A DNA stretch of 64,000 bases. It comes from Pseudoalteromonas denitrificans DSM 6059 (lineage in GTDB: Bacteria > Pseudomonadota > Gammaproteobacteria > Enterobacterales > Alteromonadaceae). The notes below the pieces were generated by a model. It was not told the origin of the DNA. It saw nothing but the letters and a program-made list of their open reading frames with translations, and ran no database searches. A program made the position numbers and the translations under genes. Below, one piece after another: positions 27,527 to 36,369 of this stretch (position 1 is its first letter; every line of letters starts with the position of its first letter). The DNA lies in the NCBI RefSeq assembly GCF_900112265.1, contig NZ_FOLO01000018.1, forward strand, positions 36,061 through 100,060, given 5' to 3'.

Positions 27527-28729
27527 TTATCTAAATAAAACAGACTCTTTCTTGAACCAGTGAACACAAAACCCCATTAATATTCCCGCAAGAGCAAATG
27601 TTGCAACAAATATCATAGCCACCATTGAATAATCTACAGTACCTTTAATTAACTCTTTAATTGCTAAAGCCACATTTGTGATAGGGATCATTGCAGTATT
27701 CATAGTCAACTCCATATTTGGCATCATAGCAACAACCAAAGGCATAAATGCCACCATAGATAACGGCCCCATGTAATTTTGCGCTTCTTTAAAAGTACGC
27801 GCATAAATAGAGATTGCCAATACTAAAGATGAAAATATACCAGCAAGCGGCACTAGCATAAGCAAAATTAAGCTTAAGTCTAATACGCCAATAGTACCCA
27901 TTACATCTGTAATTATTTTTGCATCAACAAAGTTACTCGCAATACTGACCCAAAATCCCATACTGACAACTGTGATGAGTGCGGTCATTAAGGAAGAAGC
28001 CAATACAGTAAAAAATTTACCGAGCACTAGTTCAGTACGAGTTACAGGTGTTAATAATAAGGTTTCTAATGTACCTCGTTCTTTTTCACCTGCACCTAAA
28101 TCAATAGCAGGATAACTTGCTCCTGCAAGTACCAGAGGTATCAATAAATAAGGAATAAAAGCGCCAAGTTTTTCGCCTATGTTTTCACGTTTATCGGCTG
28201 TATCAATTTTTTCTATTTTAATTGGATTAAGTAATGCAATGCTTTGTTCTTTAGATACCCCTAATGACTCAAACTTTTCAGCCTGAAGAATTTCACTAAA
28301 CGATTTCATAGCATCATTAACACGCTTATAAATAAAGCTCAGTGCTGATGCGTCATTAAATACAACTTTCCAATTACTTTGCAAGCCTTGTGTCAAAGAC
28401 GCTCTTGCATCACTTGAGATAAAAATACCAACATCTAAAACGCCTGTACGTACGGCATTTTTCATCTCTTCTATGCTTTCATATTTTATTTTGCTCAATT
28501 TAAAACTTTTATGAAATTTAATTTTTTCAGAGAATTCGGGCGCATATTGACTCCCGGTTATCGCATAAATATGAACTTTTTGTTCTGCTTCTAAATTCGC
28601 CTGACTCATTAAGAACCCCATTAAACCAAATAAAATAGGGAAAATTAATACAGGCAAAGCAACTACAAATAATAACGTTTTTTTGTCGCGTAAAAGCTCT
28701 TTAACTTCCTTCTTAAAGACTTCAAACAT
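27527..28729 (-). CDS. ABC-2 type transporter permease (NatB-like)
   Basis: Membrane subunit of an ABC exporter of the sodium/drug NatAB type, 400 residues from ATG 28729. A longer frame exists, but this start overlaps the end of the ATPase gene by 8 bp and gives the standard N-terminus [20 protein letters not shown]. After the first helix comes a large extracytoplasmic domain (about residues 45-215). Five or so helices follow, with the family motif GAGEKERGTLETLLLTPVTR in the loop after the second helix. It is the last gene of the DUF3025-ATPase-permease operon, and translational coupling to the ATPase is likely. The substrate is unknown. Confidence 0.9.
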   Translation of the reverse strand: MFEVFKKEVKELLRDKKTLLFVVALPVLIFPILFGLMGFLMSQANLEAEQKVHIYAITGSQYAPEFSEKIKFHKSFKLSKIKYESIEEMKNAVRTGVLDVGIFISSDARASLTQGLQSNWKVVFNDASALSFIYKRVNDAMKSFSEILQAEKFESLGVSKEQSIALLNPIKIEKIDTADKRENIGEKLGAFIPYLLIPLVLAGASYPAIDLGAGEKERGTLETLLLTPVTRTELVLGKFFTVLASSLMTALITVVSMGFWVSIASNFVDAKIITDVMGTIGVLDLSLILLMLVPLAGIFSSLVLAISIYARTFKEAQNYMGPLSMVAFMPLVVAMMPNMELTMNTAMIPITNVALAIKELIKGTVDYSMVAMIFVATFALAGILMGFCVHWFKKESVLFR

Positions 28730-29510
28730 GTGATTGCTCCTGCAAAATATTAAGAAAAGCTTGATTGAGAACTTGGCTTTTACCGGTTTCTTTAAATTCT
28801 GCCAAAGTACCATTAAAACAACTAAGCCCTTCATTAATGACCGAGACACGTTCACATAATAAATCGATTTCATCTAAATGATGGGTTGAAAAAATGACAG
28901 GGGTTCCTTGGGCTTTTAGGTCTTGAATAAATTTTATCACGGTTTGAGTTGTCATAATGTCTAACCCTGTTGTTGGCTCATCGAGCACAACAACTTCCGG
29001 ACTATGTACAACCGCACGCGCAATATTCGTTTTTTGCTTCATGCCCGTCGATAAATGTTCAGCACGTTTGTGTACAAAGCTATTCATGTCTAATATTTCA
29101 AACAGCTCTTCAGTACGATTTTTTAAAGTCTTTTTATTCATGCCATGCAAGCGACCAAAATACTCAATATTTTCTTTGGCTGTCAAGCGTCCGTATAAAC
29201 CAGTTGAACCGGACAAAAAACCAATTTTTTTACGTGCTAACAGTGGACTTTTAACGACATCAACACCGTTTATATGTATTTTGCCGTTATCAGGTAGTAA
29301 AGCAGTTGAAAGCATACGTAGTGTGGTCGTTTTACCCGCACCATTAGGGCCAAGCAAACCTAGAACTTCCCCCTTTTCACAATGGAAACTGACATCTCTT
29401 ACAGAATTAAAATAATCTGAATCTTGACGCGGATCGATATCTTCATGTTTATCAATTTTATGATCTTTGGTTAACTTAAAACGTTTTTTAAGTCCCACAA
29501 CTTCAATCAT
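28722..29510 (-). CDS. ABC transporter ATP-binding protein (NatA-like)
   Basis: ATPase of the ABC-2 exporter, 262 residues. The nucleotide-binding motifs are intact: Walker [18 protein letters not shown] near 55, signature [14 protein letters not shown] near 155, Walker [13 protein letters not shown], and H-loop [15 protein letters not shown]. Its ATG overlaps the DUF3025 stop codon (ATGA), and its end overlaps the permease start, so all three proteins should be made together. The extra ~20 N-terminal residues with charged [14 protein letters not shown] are common in this subfamily. Confidence 0.93.
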   Translation of the reverse strand: MIEVVGLKKRFKLTKDHKIDKHEDIDPRQDSDYFNSVRDVSFHCEKGEVLGLLGPNGAGKTTTLRMLSTALLPDNGKIHINGVDVVKSPLLARKKIGFLSGSTGLYGRLTAKENIEYFGRLHGMNKKTLKNRTEELFEILDMNSFVHKRAEHLSTGMKQKTNIARAVVHSPEVVVLDEPTTGLDIMTTQTVIKFIQDLKAQGTPVIFSTHHLDEIDLLCERVSVINEGLSCFNGTLAEFKETGKSQVLNQAFLNILQEQSHV

Positions 29511-30352
29511 ATTACTTTCCTTTGTTTTGAATGGTTCTTCGGCCGAAAATAGTTAACATTATTATAAAATTCAACATTTTCATTATCGGCATACCAGCCG
29601 GGAATACCTAGAAATGGCATAGGTGATAATGACTTATTATTTTTTAATAAGTGATTATCAATAATTTGCTTATAAAGTACAGTGTCGAGGTACTTATATT
29701 GTCTTTTTAATGATAAGCGGTAAAAATCTTCACTCACAGGTAGAAACAAGGCTTTTCCTGTTAAACCTAAATACGGTTTTGTTGCCATTTCATAATTAGC
29801 ATGGCCAAACATAAAAGCTGAAATATGCTTATTCCATAACGCTCGGTTGGTTACAAATACTTCATGCCATAGATGGTTTTGTAATTGCGACTTAATTTCT
29901 TTACCAATGTTATCATCCACATTATAGGGTAATAATACACCGCACTCATCTAACAAAGTAATCGCATTCCTTGAAGTCGATCGCTTCACTAAACCATGTT
30001 CATTTATTTGTTCTATATGCATTTTATTTAATAAAGTTTTTGTTTTAGGAAACAAAACCCAAATTAAACCACCAAATAAATCATGCCAATTATCTATACG
30101 TGTTGGCACATTTCCTGTTTCATAAATAATTTGTTCATAATATCTAGGGTCATCTTTAACCTCAGGATCCGGAACAAACTTTAAAGTATTACCACTGGCT
30201 AAAGTTAACTCTGGTGCATGTGAGTTTAACCAGTCACAATTAGGCCACTGAGGGTTATTATCTAGTGCAAATAACTTATTTAATTGATCAAACAAGCCAA
30301 ACTTTAAAAAATCTAATGACCAGTTTTGCTCTGGTTCAAACCTTATTTTCAC
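29507..30352 (-). CDS. DUF3025 domain protein
   Basis: A 281-residue soluble protein of the DUF3025 family, whose function is not known. Conserved family features are DDPRYYEQIIYETGNVPTR, WHDLFGGLIWVLFPKTK, the ITLLDECGVLLP segment, FMFGHANYE, PYLGLTGKALFLPV and the C-terminal PFLGIPGWYADN. No signal peptide or membrane segment is seen. Its stop overlaps the start of the NatA-like ATPase by 4 bp, so it is the first gene of the export operon. The gene is divergent from a putative metal transporter with a Fur-like box in between. Confidence 0.85.
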   Translation of the reverse strand: MKIRFEPEQNWSLDFLKFGLFDQLNKLFALDNNPQWPNCDWLNSHAPELTLASGNTLKFVPDPEVKDDPRYYEQIIYETGNVPTRIDNWHDLFGGLIWVLFPKTKTLLNKMHIEQINEHGLVKRSTSRNAITLLDECGVLLPYNVDDNIGKEIKSQLQNHLWHEVFVTNRALWNKHISAFMFGHANYEMATKPYLGLTGKALFLPVSEDFYRLSLKRQYKYLDTVLYKQIIDNHLLKNNKSLSPMPFLGIPGWYADNENVEFYNNVNYFRPKNHSKQRKVI

Positions 30353-30535
30353 CTTGAGAAGTACCTTTCAATAAAATTGAGTGCCAATCACTCATAAATG
30401 TATTTTACCGTAAAAATACATCATAGTTTTAATAAAAGTGCTATTAGCGAGATAAATAAATAATTCAATTGAAATAACAAGGAAATATATCTTGTTAGGG
30501 GTAAGCTATTTACAAAGTGAATTAAACACAAAAAA

Positions 30536-30570
30536 TAAATCTAAATGATATTGAATATCATTTAGATTTA
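30536..30570. promoter_or_regulatory. 35-bp perfect inverted repeat containing a Fur-like box
   Basis: TAAATCTAAATGATATT is followed by one G and then by its exact reverse complement (17-bp arms). The core TGATATT-G-AATATCA (30546-30560) matches the Fur 7-1-7 consensus TGATAAT-n-ATTATCA at 12 of 14 positions. It lies 41 bp before ATG 30611 of the putative metal transporter and between divergent genes. A Fur-family regulator (Fur or a Mur-like manganese form) is the best guess. Confidence 0.65.
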
Positions 30571-30610
30571 AATTAAAGTGATTATACTTTACAATTTAAC
30601 CAGAACTTTT

Positions 30611-31783
30611 ATGACTTTTCAGCAAATATTAATATTTCAACAATACTTAAATACACGCAAAATTTCATTTAAGCGCGCTTTACTACCATTAATTTTAACT
30701 CTCTTATTTTTCAATGAACATACTCAAAGTATCATTATTCAATCCTTATCAGATGCTTTTTTGCAGGTGTCTATTTTTGTTGCTGCTACTTTATTTTTAT
30801 ATTATTACCTTGCGGAAAAATTTCCGCAATTTGAAATGAGTTATATACGCCAGAATGCACCTGCATTAGAAATACCATTAGCTTCCTTTTTAGGTGCTTT
30901 ACCTGGGTGTGGGGGTGCTATCATAGTTGTAACACAATTTACCAAAGGACAAGCTAGTTTTGGCTCTGTTGTTGCGGTATTAACGGCGACTATGGGAGAT
31001 GCTGCATTTTTATTATTAGCCACACGCCCTTTTGATGGGCTTATCGTTTTATCGAGTGGACTAATAGTGGGCACTTTATCTGGCTATATTGTTAATAAAA
31101 TACATCACAGTGATTATTTGATACCCAAAACACCTTTATCTGAAAACAATACTAGTCTATCAGTTAATAATCCGATTCACTTTTTAAGCAGAACATTCTG
31201 GAAACTCGTCTTTATACCAAGTTTAATAATTGCATTTCTACTGGCATTTCAATTTAACTTTACAACTGTTTCAACATATTTGAATACACAAATTCAATTT
31301 TTTGGTACTGCTTGTGCTTTTTTGACGGTATTATTTTGGTCTTTTTCATCAAAAGGAGTGACTTATAAAGAAGTTACTGCCGAGGAACCAAATACCGCAC
31401 AACCCTCAATTATTGATAAGGTTATGCAAGATACTCACTTTGTAACTGCTTGGGTTATTGCAGCATTTGTCTTATACGAAGTTACAATTACTTTTTTAGG
31501 TCTAGATTTAAAATCTTGGTTTGCCAGCTATGGTATATTTGCGCCATTAATTGGCGTTCTAATTGGGCTATTGCCAGGCTGTGGTCCTCAAATAGTGGTA
31601 ACAACTTTATATATTCAAGGCATTATTCCTTTTTCAGCGCTAATGGCAAATGCAATATCAAATGATGGAGATGCCTTGTTCCCCGCTATTGCACTTGCGC
31701 CAAAAGCAGCGCTAATGGCGACCCTCTACTCTACTATTCCTGCATTATTAATTGGTTATTTTGTATATGGCTTTTTTGAATAA
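30611..31783 (+). CDS. Putative manganese/heavy-metal transporter (ArsP_2 family, PF11449)
   Basis: Polytopic inner-membrane protein of about 390 residues and some ten helices. It has two homologous halves. The first contains FLGALPGCGGAIIVVTQF followed by TATMGDAAFLLLA. The second contains LIGLLPGCGPQIVVTTLY followed by ISNDGDALFPAIA. The repeated LPGCG and GDA-F motifs suggest a paired metal site across the two halves. Databases usually call this family a putative manganese transporter; the evidence for direction of transport is thin. A GTG start at 30578 is possible, but ATG 30611 leaves room for the promoter at the Fur-like palindrome. I infer metal-dependent control. Confidence 0.75.
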   Translation: MTFQQILIFQQYLNTRKISFKRALLPLILTLLFFNEHTQSIIIQSLSDAFLQVSIFVAATLFLYYYLAEKFPQFEMSYIRQNAPALEIPLASFLGALPGCGGAIIVVTQFTKGQASFGSVVAVLTATMGDAAFLLLATRPFDGLIVLSSGLIVGTLSGYIVNKIHHSDYLIPKTPLSENNTSLSVNNPIHFLSRTFWKLVFIPSLIIAFLLAFQFNFTTVSTYLNTQIQFFGTACAFLTVLFWSFSSKGVTYKEVTAEEPNTAQPSIIDKVMQDTHFVTAWVIAAFVLYEVTITFLGLDLKSWFASYGIFAPLIGVLIGLLPGCGPQIVVTTLYIQGIIPFSALMANAISNDGDALFPAIALAPKAALMATLYSTIPALLIGYFVYGFFE

Positions 31784-31787
31784 TCTT

Positions 31788-31831
31788 GTTTGTAAAAATG
31801 ATAAGAGAAGATATTTATCATTTTTACAAAC
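31788..31831. terminator. Long hairpin between convergent genes
   Basis: GTTTGTAAAAATGATAA pairs perfectly with its complement (31815-31831) across a 10-base loop. It lies just after the metal transporter stop and about 24 bp beyond the end of the opposing gene. There is no separate T run, but the stem is long enough to act as a bidirectional terminator. Confidence 0.7.
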
Positions 31832-31854
31832 TCACTTCATATTCTACTGAGATA

Positions 31855-32577
31855 TTAATAACTAATTTCTGGGATATATTTTGCCAAACTCACATTATAT
31901 TTTTCAACACCTTCCAATAGCTTTTCGGGTAATAATTTAATTGGATCATGAATTCCTTTTTTAGCCATCATCTGATAAAAATCAACAATAGATGTCGTAT
32001 GAAAGGCGATAAATACGCTTGGTAAATTTGCGCCATATTGCTTAGAATAAACAGAGAAATGAAGCTGACTGTTTTGCTTTTTAAGATCTTTACTCCATTG
32101 TACTAAATACTTTTTTACTGGAACCCTCAATAATTGAAGCTCTAACCACACCATATTAGGAGATGCTTCATATTGCATTGATTTGGGCTCATTTGATAAT
32201 TCAACTAAATGGCGCATCAAATAAAAATTTTGATTTACGATAGTTTTGCGATAAACAGCATCATTAGAGTTCAAAAAATCTTTTGAGAACTTACTTGACA
32301 CTTGTTCCCATAACGCACTATCTTGTGCCTCATAATCGTGATTTTTTTGTTTATTAAAAGCAACATGACGCCCATCATCAAAGGCATAAAACCGCCAACT
32401 CCCCTTATATCCATTTTTATCCGCTTGTACTTTAAAATCAACAAGCGCTTTTTCATGATCCTTTACAAGTGCTGGTGCAATATAGTCATCGGCAACAACA
32501 AAGTAAGGACTTGGTTTTAATGCATGACTTGCAGATGAGATGGTCAATAATGAAAAGGCGATTAAAATATGTTTCAT
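31855..32577 (-). CDS. Secreted protein of unknown function
   Basis: A 240-residue protein with a clear signal peptide (MKHILIAFSLLTISSASHA). The mature part has no cysteines and no motif that I recognise. It is rich in aromatic and charged residues and predicted mixed alpha/beta. The segment FYAFDDGRHVAF and the helical stretch YRKTIVNQNFYLMRHLVE stand out. It has an AGGAG-like site before the ATG (CTTTAGGAGTTCCCAATG on the minus strand). It lies downstream of the LytTR pair on the same strand with a 100-bp gap, so it may be a target of, or run with, that system, but this is only position. Confidence 0.6.
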   Translation of the reverse strand: MKHILIAFSLLTISSASHALKPSPYFVVADDYIAPALVKDHEKALVDFKVQADKNGYKGSWRFYAFDDGRHVAFNKQKNHDYEAQDSALWEQVSSKFSKDFLNSNDAVYRKTIVNQNFYLMRHLVELSNEPKSMQYEASPNMVWLELQLLRVPVKKYLVQWSKDLKKQNSQLHFSVYSKQYGANLPSVFIAFHTTSIVDFYQMMAKKGIHDPIKLLPEKLLEGVEKYNVSLAKYIPEISY

Positions 32578-32677
32578 TGGGAACTCCTAAAATTAAAGTA
32601 AAATGGAGTGTATCGAAACTAAAATAATGAAAAAGAGTGCATAAGTTAGGCGGCTAATAGAATAAGTTAAGAGGCTA

Positions 32678-33430
32678 TTATTTTGTAATTACATTTAAAA
32701 TTTGATGCTTATATCTACGGCTTACTTTTAAAACCTGTTCATTATTCAGACGAACTTGCCCATCACCAAAACGCCCTTTTTCAATTTTAATTATTTTTGT
32801 TGTATTAATAACAAATGAACGATGAATTTGTACAAATATCTCATTATTGAGTTCTAATACTAGCCCTTTTAAGGTGCTACGCGTTAACAGGCTTTTATCA
32901 TTAAAATATACAGCAACAAAATCTCCAACGGCTTCTAAATAAAAAATATCTTTGATCTTTACCCTAAACAAGCCTTCATCAGTTTGTAAACTGATTGCTT
33001 GCGAGTTAGGCGTAATATTAAATTGTTCAATCATAGATTTAAATTTAGTTTGTTGCGTGAACGCCTGTTTTTCGAGTAATCTCTGTCTCAAGTTTTCAAC
33101 GAGTTGCTCAACCATGTCTTTTTCTAACGGCTTGAGCAAATAATCAAAAGCATTGTACTTAAATGCTTTAAGCGCATAACGATTGTACGCTGTGACAAAT
33201 ACAACCAAAGGTAAAGGGTTTTGCCATAATTCGAATAACGAAAAGCCATCAGCTCTTGGCATTTCAATATCCAAAAATATAACATCTACATTTTTAGGCT
33301 GCTGTTCCGGTAATTCATCAATTGAATAATAATGCGCACACATTATAAAATCTTTATAATCAGAAAATGCCATAGATAGCCCTTTATGGGCTGCAATTTC
33401 ATCATCCACCACCCAGCATCTATATTTCAT
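32678..33430 (-). CDS. LytTR-family response regulator
   Basis: Cytoplasmic response regulator, 250 residues from ATG 33430. This ATG overlaps the kinase stop by one base (TGATG) and has an AAGG site; a frame 6 codons longer exists. The receiver domain has the acidic pair VVDDE, the phospho-acceptor Asp in VIFLDIEMPRADG, the Thr in FVTAYN, and the Lys in YLLKPLEKD. A LytTR DNA-binding domain follows (FVQIHRSFVINTTKI, VLKVSRRYK). It forms a LytS/AlgZ-like two-component pair with the upstream kinase. No target gene is certain. Confidence 0.93.
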   Translation of the reverse strand: MKYRCWVVDDEIAAHKGLSMAFSDYKDFIMCAHYYSIDELPEQQPKNVDVIFLDIEMPRADGFSLFELWQNPLPLVVFVTAYNRYALKAFKYNAFDYLLKPLEKDMVEQLVENLRQRLLEKQAFTQQTKFKSMIEQFNITPNSQAISLQTDEGLFRVKIKDIFYLEAVGDFVAVYFNDKSLLTRSTLKGLVLELNNEIFVQIHRSFVINTTKIIKIEKGRFGDGQVRLNNEQVLKVSRRYKHQILNVITK

Positions 33431-34473
33431 CAAAAACCTTCTTCCCAAGGAAGTTCTAAAGTAACAATAAATCTTTCTGATTCGGTAATACTTGTTACAT
33501 GTGCCTTAGTCCCATATAACATAGAAAGTCGTGAGGCCGTGTTTTTCAATCCTATTCCTACCCCTTTATTTTTTACATTATATTTTTCACGACTTATTGG
33601 ATTTGTAATTTTTATTATTAATTTTTCAGATACTTTGTGACAGCTTAATTCAATGTATTTTTCATATTTATTTTGCCATGAAAATTTAATTGCATTTTCG
33701 ATTAAAGGTTGCAAAATTAATGGCGGTATAAATGCATTTTCACATTGCAAGTCAACCTGTTTGTTTATACTGATTTTCCCTTGATACCTTTGCTGTTCAA
33801 TTTCAATAAAGTCGCTTAATAAAGACATTTCATCTGATAGGCGCACCTTATCTGAGTAATCAAGTTCAAGCGTTGTTCTTAAAAAGCGGCTTAATTTTAA
33901 TAACATACTATGTGCAATATCAGTATTTTTTTCCTGTACAGCCACATCGATACTATTAAGAACATTAAATAAAAAATGTGGATTAAGTTGATACCTTAAA
34001 CTTTGAAGCTGCGCCTCTTTAGTTTGGACACTTAATAATAAAAGTTCTTTTTGTTTTTGCTGATTTTGTAAATAAAATAAAAGGGAAAAAGACAGTCCAC
34101 ACCATGCTGCAATAAGCAATACGGAATAAGAACCACCACTAAACCAAACATCTAACGATGAATTAATTAAGCTCTGATATGAAATGCGATCATGTAATAT
34201 TCGGCTTATATTATGCCAAAAAAGAGAAATAACAAGTGCAAAAGAAATAAGTAAAAGAGTACGAAGTATTTGCTGGAATTCTTTTATTTTATCAAAAATG
34301 ATCCCTAAAACACCTGTTAATAAACAACCAATTAATGCACTAAAAAAGCTTCCGAACCAATGGTTAGAGCCATAAACCAGATGACTTATATGTTCAAATA
34401 ATCCATATAAAGCCCATCCAATTAAATGTGCAATTAAAAGCAAAGGATATTGAAGCAAAATAGAATGGTCCAA
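33430..34473 (-). CDS. Sensor histidine kinase, LytS/AlgZ type (His_kinase PF06580)
   Basis: Inner-membrane sensor kinase of 347 residues. About four N-terminal membrane helices take up residues 5-140, with no large periplasmic domain, so the signal is probably sensed in or near the membrane. The phospho-accepting His is in YQLNPHFLFNVLNSID near residue 170. The ATP-binding part has the N-box PLIENAIKFSWQNK and the G-box GVGIGLKNTASRL. The stop overlaps the response regulator start by one base, so the pair is translationally coupled. Confidence 0.92.
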   Translation of the reverse strand: MDHSILLQYPLLLIAHLIGWALYGLFEHISHLVYGSNHWFGSFFSALIGCLLTGVLGIIFDKIKEFQQILRTLLLISFALVISLFWHNISRILHDRISYQSLINSSLDVWFSGGSYSVLLIAAWCGLSFSLLFYLQNQQKQKELLLLSVQTKEAQLQSLRYQLNPHFLFNVLNSIDVAVQEKNTDIAHSMLLKLSRFLRTTLELDYSDKVRLSDEMSLLSDFIEIEQQRYQGKISINKQVDLQCENAFIPPLILQPLIENAIKFSWQNKYEKYIELSCHKVSEKLIIKITNPISREKYNVKNKGVGIGLKNTASRLSMLYGTKAHVTSITESERFIVTLELPWEEGF

Positions 34474-34552
34474 AAATAAATAAAAAGTCAGTGTAATAAT
34501 ACACTGACTTTAATAATTAATTACATTACTTTTGGTTAAAATCTCACAGGGT

Positions 34553-36139
34553 TTAGCTCATTGCCATGATCATTTTAGATGGATTTTCCAAATAATCTTT
34601 CCATAAGTTATTAAATCGCGCAATTGTACCACCGTCTATTACACGATGATCGCCAGACCAACTAACTTGCATAATTGCCCGGGATACCACATTACCTTGA
34701 TCATCAAAACGTGGTAAATGTTGTAATTTACCAAGTGCAACAATCGCAACTTCAGGTTTATTAATGATAGGTGTTGCAATTGTGCCACCAATTGCACCAA
34801 TATTCGAAATTGTAATGGTACCGCCTTTTAAGTCTTCAGGTGATACACGGCCAGTTCTGGCAGAGTCTGATAAACGCGAGACCTCTTGTGCAATATCAAC
34901 AATGTTTTTATTTTGACATTGTTTAATATTTGGCACTAATAAGCCTACTTTTGAGTCTACAGCCATACCAATATTATGATCGCCAAAATATTTAAGCTCA
35001 GTGCAATCATCATTTACTTTTGAATTAAGTACTGGATACTCTTTAATCGCTAAAGACAAAGCTTTGATAAAGAATGGCATCATAGTGACTTTAATACCTT
35101 GCTTTTTATACTCTTCTTTAATATCACCACGCAAGGCTATTAATTGTGTTAAATCAATTTCATCACTGTAAGTAAAGTGTGGAATAGTTGAAACTGATTC
35201 CGTCATTAATTTTGCCATAACAGCTTTGATGCCACGAATTGGTTCAACATGATCCGAGGAATTTTCACTCATGGCAATAGATCTTGGTGTTACATTATCA
35301 GGCGTTGTTATACTTGTTTTTTCTTCTATAAAACGTGCTAAATCTTCTTTATAAATACGGCCATTTTTTCCAGAACCAGGCACACACTTTATGTCTAAGT
35401 CCATTTCACGTGCACGACGTCGAACTGCTGGTGAAGCAACCGCTTTATCATTAATAATAGTCTGTATAGCGCTTTGGGCCTTTTTAATGACGGGAGCTGA
35501 CTTTTCAAGCTCTAAAGATTTTGATGCTGCTATAACTGTCGGTGCGGGAACTTGGCTTGAGCTTGCACCACTTTGTAAGCGCATTTGAAATAAAGGACTG
35601 TGCACTTGTGCCACATCACCTTTAGCATAATAAAGCTTTTCAACTATCCCTGAATATTTAGCAGGGATTTGAACCAAAGCTTTATCTGTCATCACATCAC
35701 AGACAGCTTGATCTTCAACAATGTGTTGGCCTTCTTCGACTAACCATTCCACAATTTCACATTCAACGATGCCTTCACCAATATCTGGTAAAATAAAATC
35801 ATCTAAATGCGGATCACCAGAGTTCTCTAGTGGTGCTTCAACTTCAACAACCTGCTCTGCAGTTTGCTCAGAAATTGAAATAGGCGCTACAGATGTATCA
35901 CCATTAACATTCATAGCAAATAAAGGGGCATGTACTTTTGCTATATCGCCTTTTGCATAATAAAGCTTACTGATCACACCATTATGTACAGCCGGGATTT
36001 GTACCAAAGCTTTATCTGTCATTACATCACAAATAGGCTGATCTTCATTAACTGTATCGCCTTCAACTACAAGCCATTCTACAACTTCGCATTCAACAAT
36101 GCCTTCACCAATATCTGGTAAAATAAAATCCTGTGACAT
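34553..36139 (-). CDS. bkdB: Branched-chain 2-oxoacid dehydrogenase E2 (dihydrolipoamide acyltransferase)
   Basis: E2 core of the branched-chain 2-oxoacid dehydrogenase complex; it takes acyl groups from E1 and passes them to CoA. The 528 residues comprise two N-terminal lipoyl domains, each with the lipoylated lysine in VMTDKALVQIPA (near residues 44 and 150). A peripheral-subunit-binding domain follows (ASPAVRRRAREMDLD), then the catalytic acyltransferase domain ending with WSGDHRVIDGGT, which bears the active-site His. Two lipoyl domains is more than the single one of many BkdB proteins. It is the last gene of the bkd operon. The 277-bp gap before it is filled with tandem copies of its own ribosome-binding site and first codons. 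Confidence 0.95.
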   Translation of the reverse strand: MSQDFILPDIGEGIVECEVVEWLVVEGDTVNEDQPICDVMTDKALVQIPAVHNGVISKLYYAKGDIAKVHAPLFAMNVNGDTSVAPISISEQTAEQVVEVEAPLENSGDPHLDDFILPDIGEGIVECEIVEWLVEEGQHIVEDQAVCDVMTDKALVQIPAKYSGIVEKLYYAKGDVAQVHSPLFQMRLQSGASSSQVPAPTVIAASKSLELEKSAPVIKKAQSAIQTIINDKAVASPAVRRRAREMDLDIKCVPGSGKNGRIYKEDLARFIEEKTSITTPDNVTPRSIAMSENSSDHVEPIRGIKAVMAKLMTESVSTIPHFTYSDEIDLTQLIALRGDIKEEYKKQGIKVTMMPFFIKALSLAIKEYPVLNSKVNDDCTELKYFGDHNIGMAVDSKVGLLVPNIKQCQNKNIVDIAQEVSRLSDSARTGRVSPEDLKGGTITISNIGAIGGTIATPIINKPEVAIVALGKLQHLPRFDDQGNVVSRAIMQVSWSGDHRVIDGGTIARFNNLWKDYLENPSKMIMAMS

Positions 36140-36225
36140 TAAAAATCACCTCGAAAAATTATTGTAAACTTAAACATGCCTTCACTACTATTATCAATAA
36201 CAGGTAAAATAAAATCTTGTATCAT
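36139..36225 (-). CDS. Leader mini-ORF 1, a copy of the bkdB start
   Basis: A 28-codon frame starting MIQDFILPVIDNSSEGMF, clearly derived from the bkdB N-terminus MSQDFILPDIGEG. It has the same strong GAGGTGATTTTA ribosome-binding site. Its TAA stop shares a base with the bkdB ATG (TAATG), so ribosomes leaving it could start bkdB directly. Whether a peptide accumulates is unknown; a role as a translational feeder is inferred. Confidence 0.4.
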   Translation of the reverse strand: MIQDFILPVIDNSSEGMFKFTIIFRGDF

Positions 36226-36344
36226 TAAAATCACCTCGAAAAATTATTGTAAACTTAAACATGCCTTCTCTATTTTTATCAATAACAGGTAAAATAAAAT
36301 CTTGTAACATTAAAATCACCTCAAAATATTATTGTATATTCAGC
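36176..36344 (-). repeat. Tandem degenerate copies of the bkdB translation start region
   Basis: Two units of 85 and 84 bp (36176-36260 and 36261-36344) repeat the region around the bkdB start (36100-36175). A further degraded partial copy runs from 36345 to about 36384. Each unit keeps the blocks TAAAATAAAATC, the start codon, AAAATCACCTC (the ribosome-binding site on the other strand), and AATTATTGTAAACTTAAAC. A repeat length that is not a multiple of three changes the frame at each copy. Confidence 0.85.
36194..36310 (-). CDS. Leader mini-ORF 2, a second copy of the bkdB start
   Basis: A 38-codon frame starting MLQDFILPVIDKNREGMF behind a GAGGTGATTTTA-type site. It overlaps the start of mini-ORF 1 in another frame and ends 31 bp inside it. 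This gives a chain of overlapping frames from mini-ORF 2 to mini-ORF 1 to bkdB. Translation is likely from the ribosome-binding sites, but its significance is inferred. Confidence 0.35.
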   Translation of the reverse strand: MLQDFILPVIDKNREGMFKFTIIFRGDFNDTRFYFTCY

Positions 36345-36369
36345 ATGCAATCACTTATTTAATCAATAA

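Noticed and set aside
28957..29415. 152-residue open frame opposite the NatA-like ATPase gene
   Set aside because: Antisense to a clear ATPase with intact motifs; Ser/Val/Phe-rich shadow composition.
36176..36344. bkdB leader repeats as a riboswitch or CRISPR-like array
   Set aside because: The units are plainly copies of the bkdB start region, with shared start codon and ribosome-binding site, and do not show a conserved aptamer fold.
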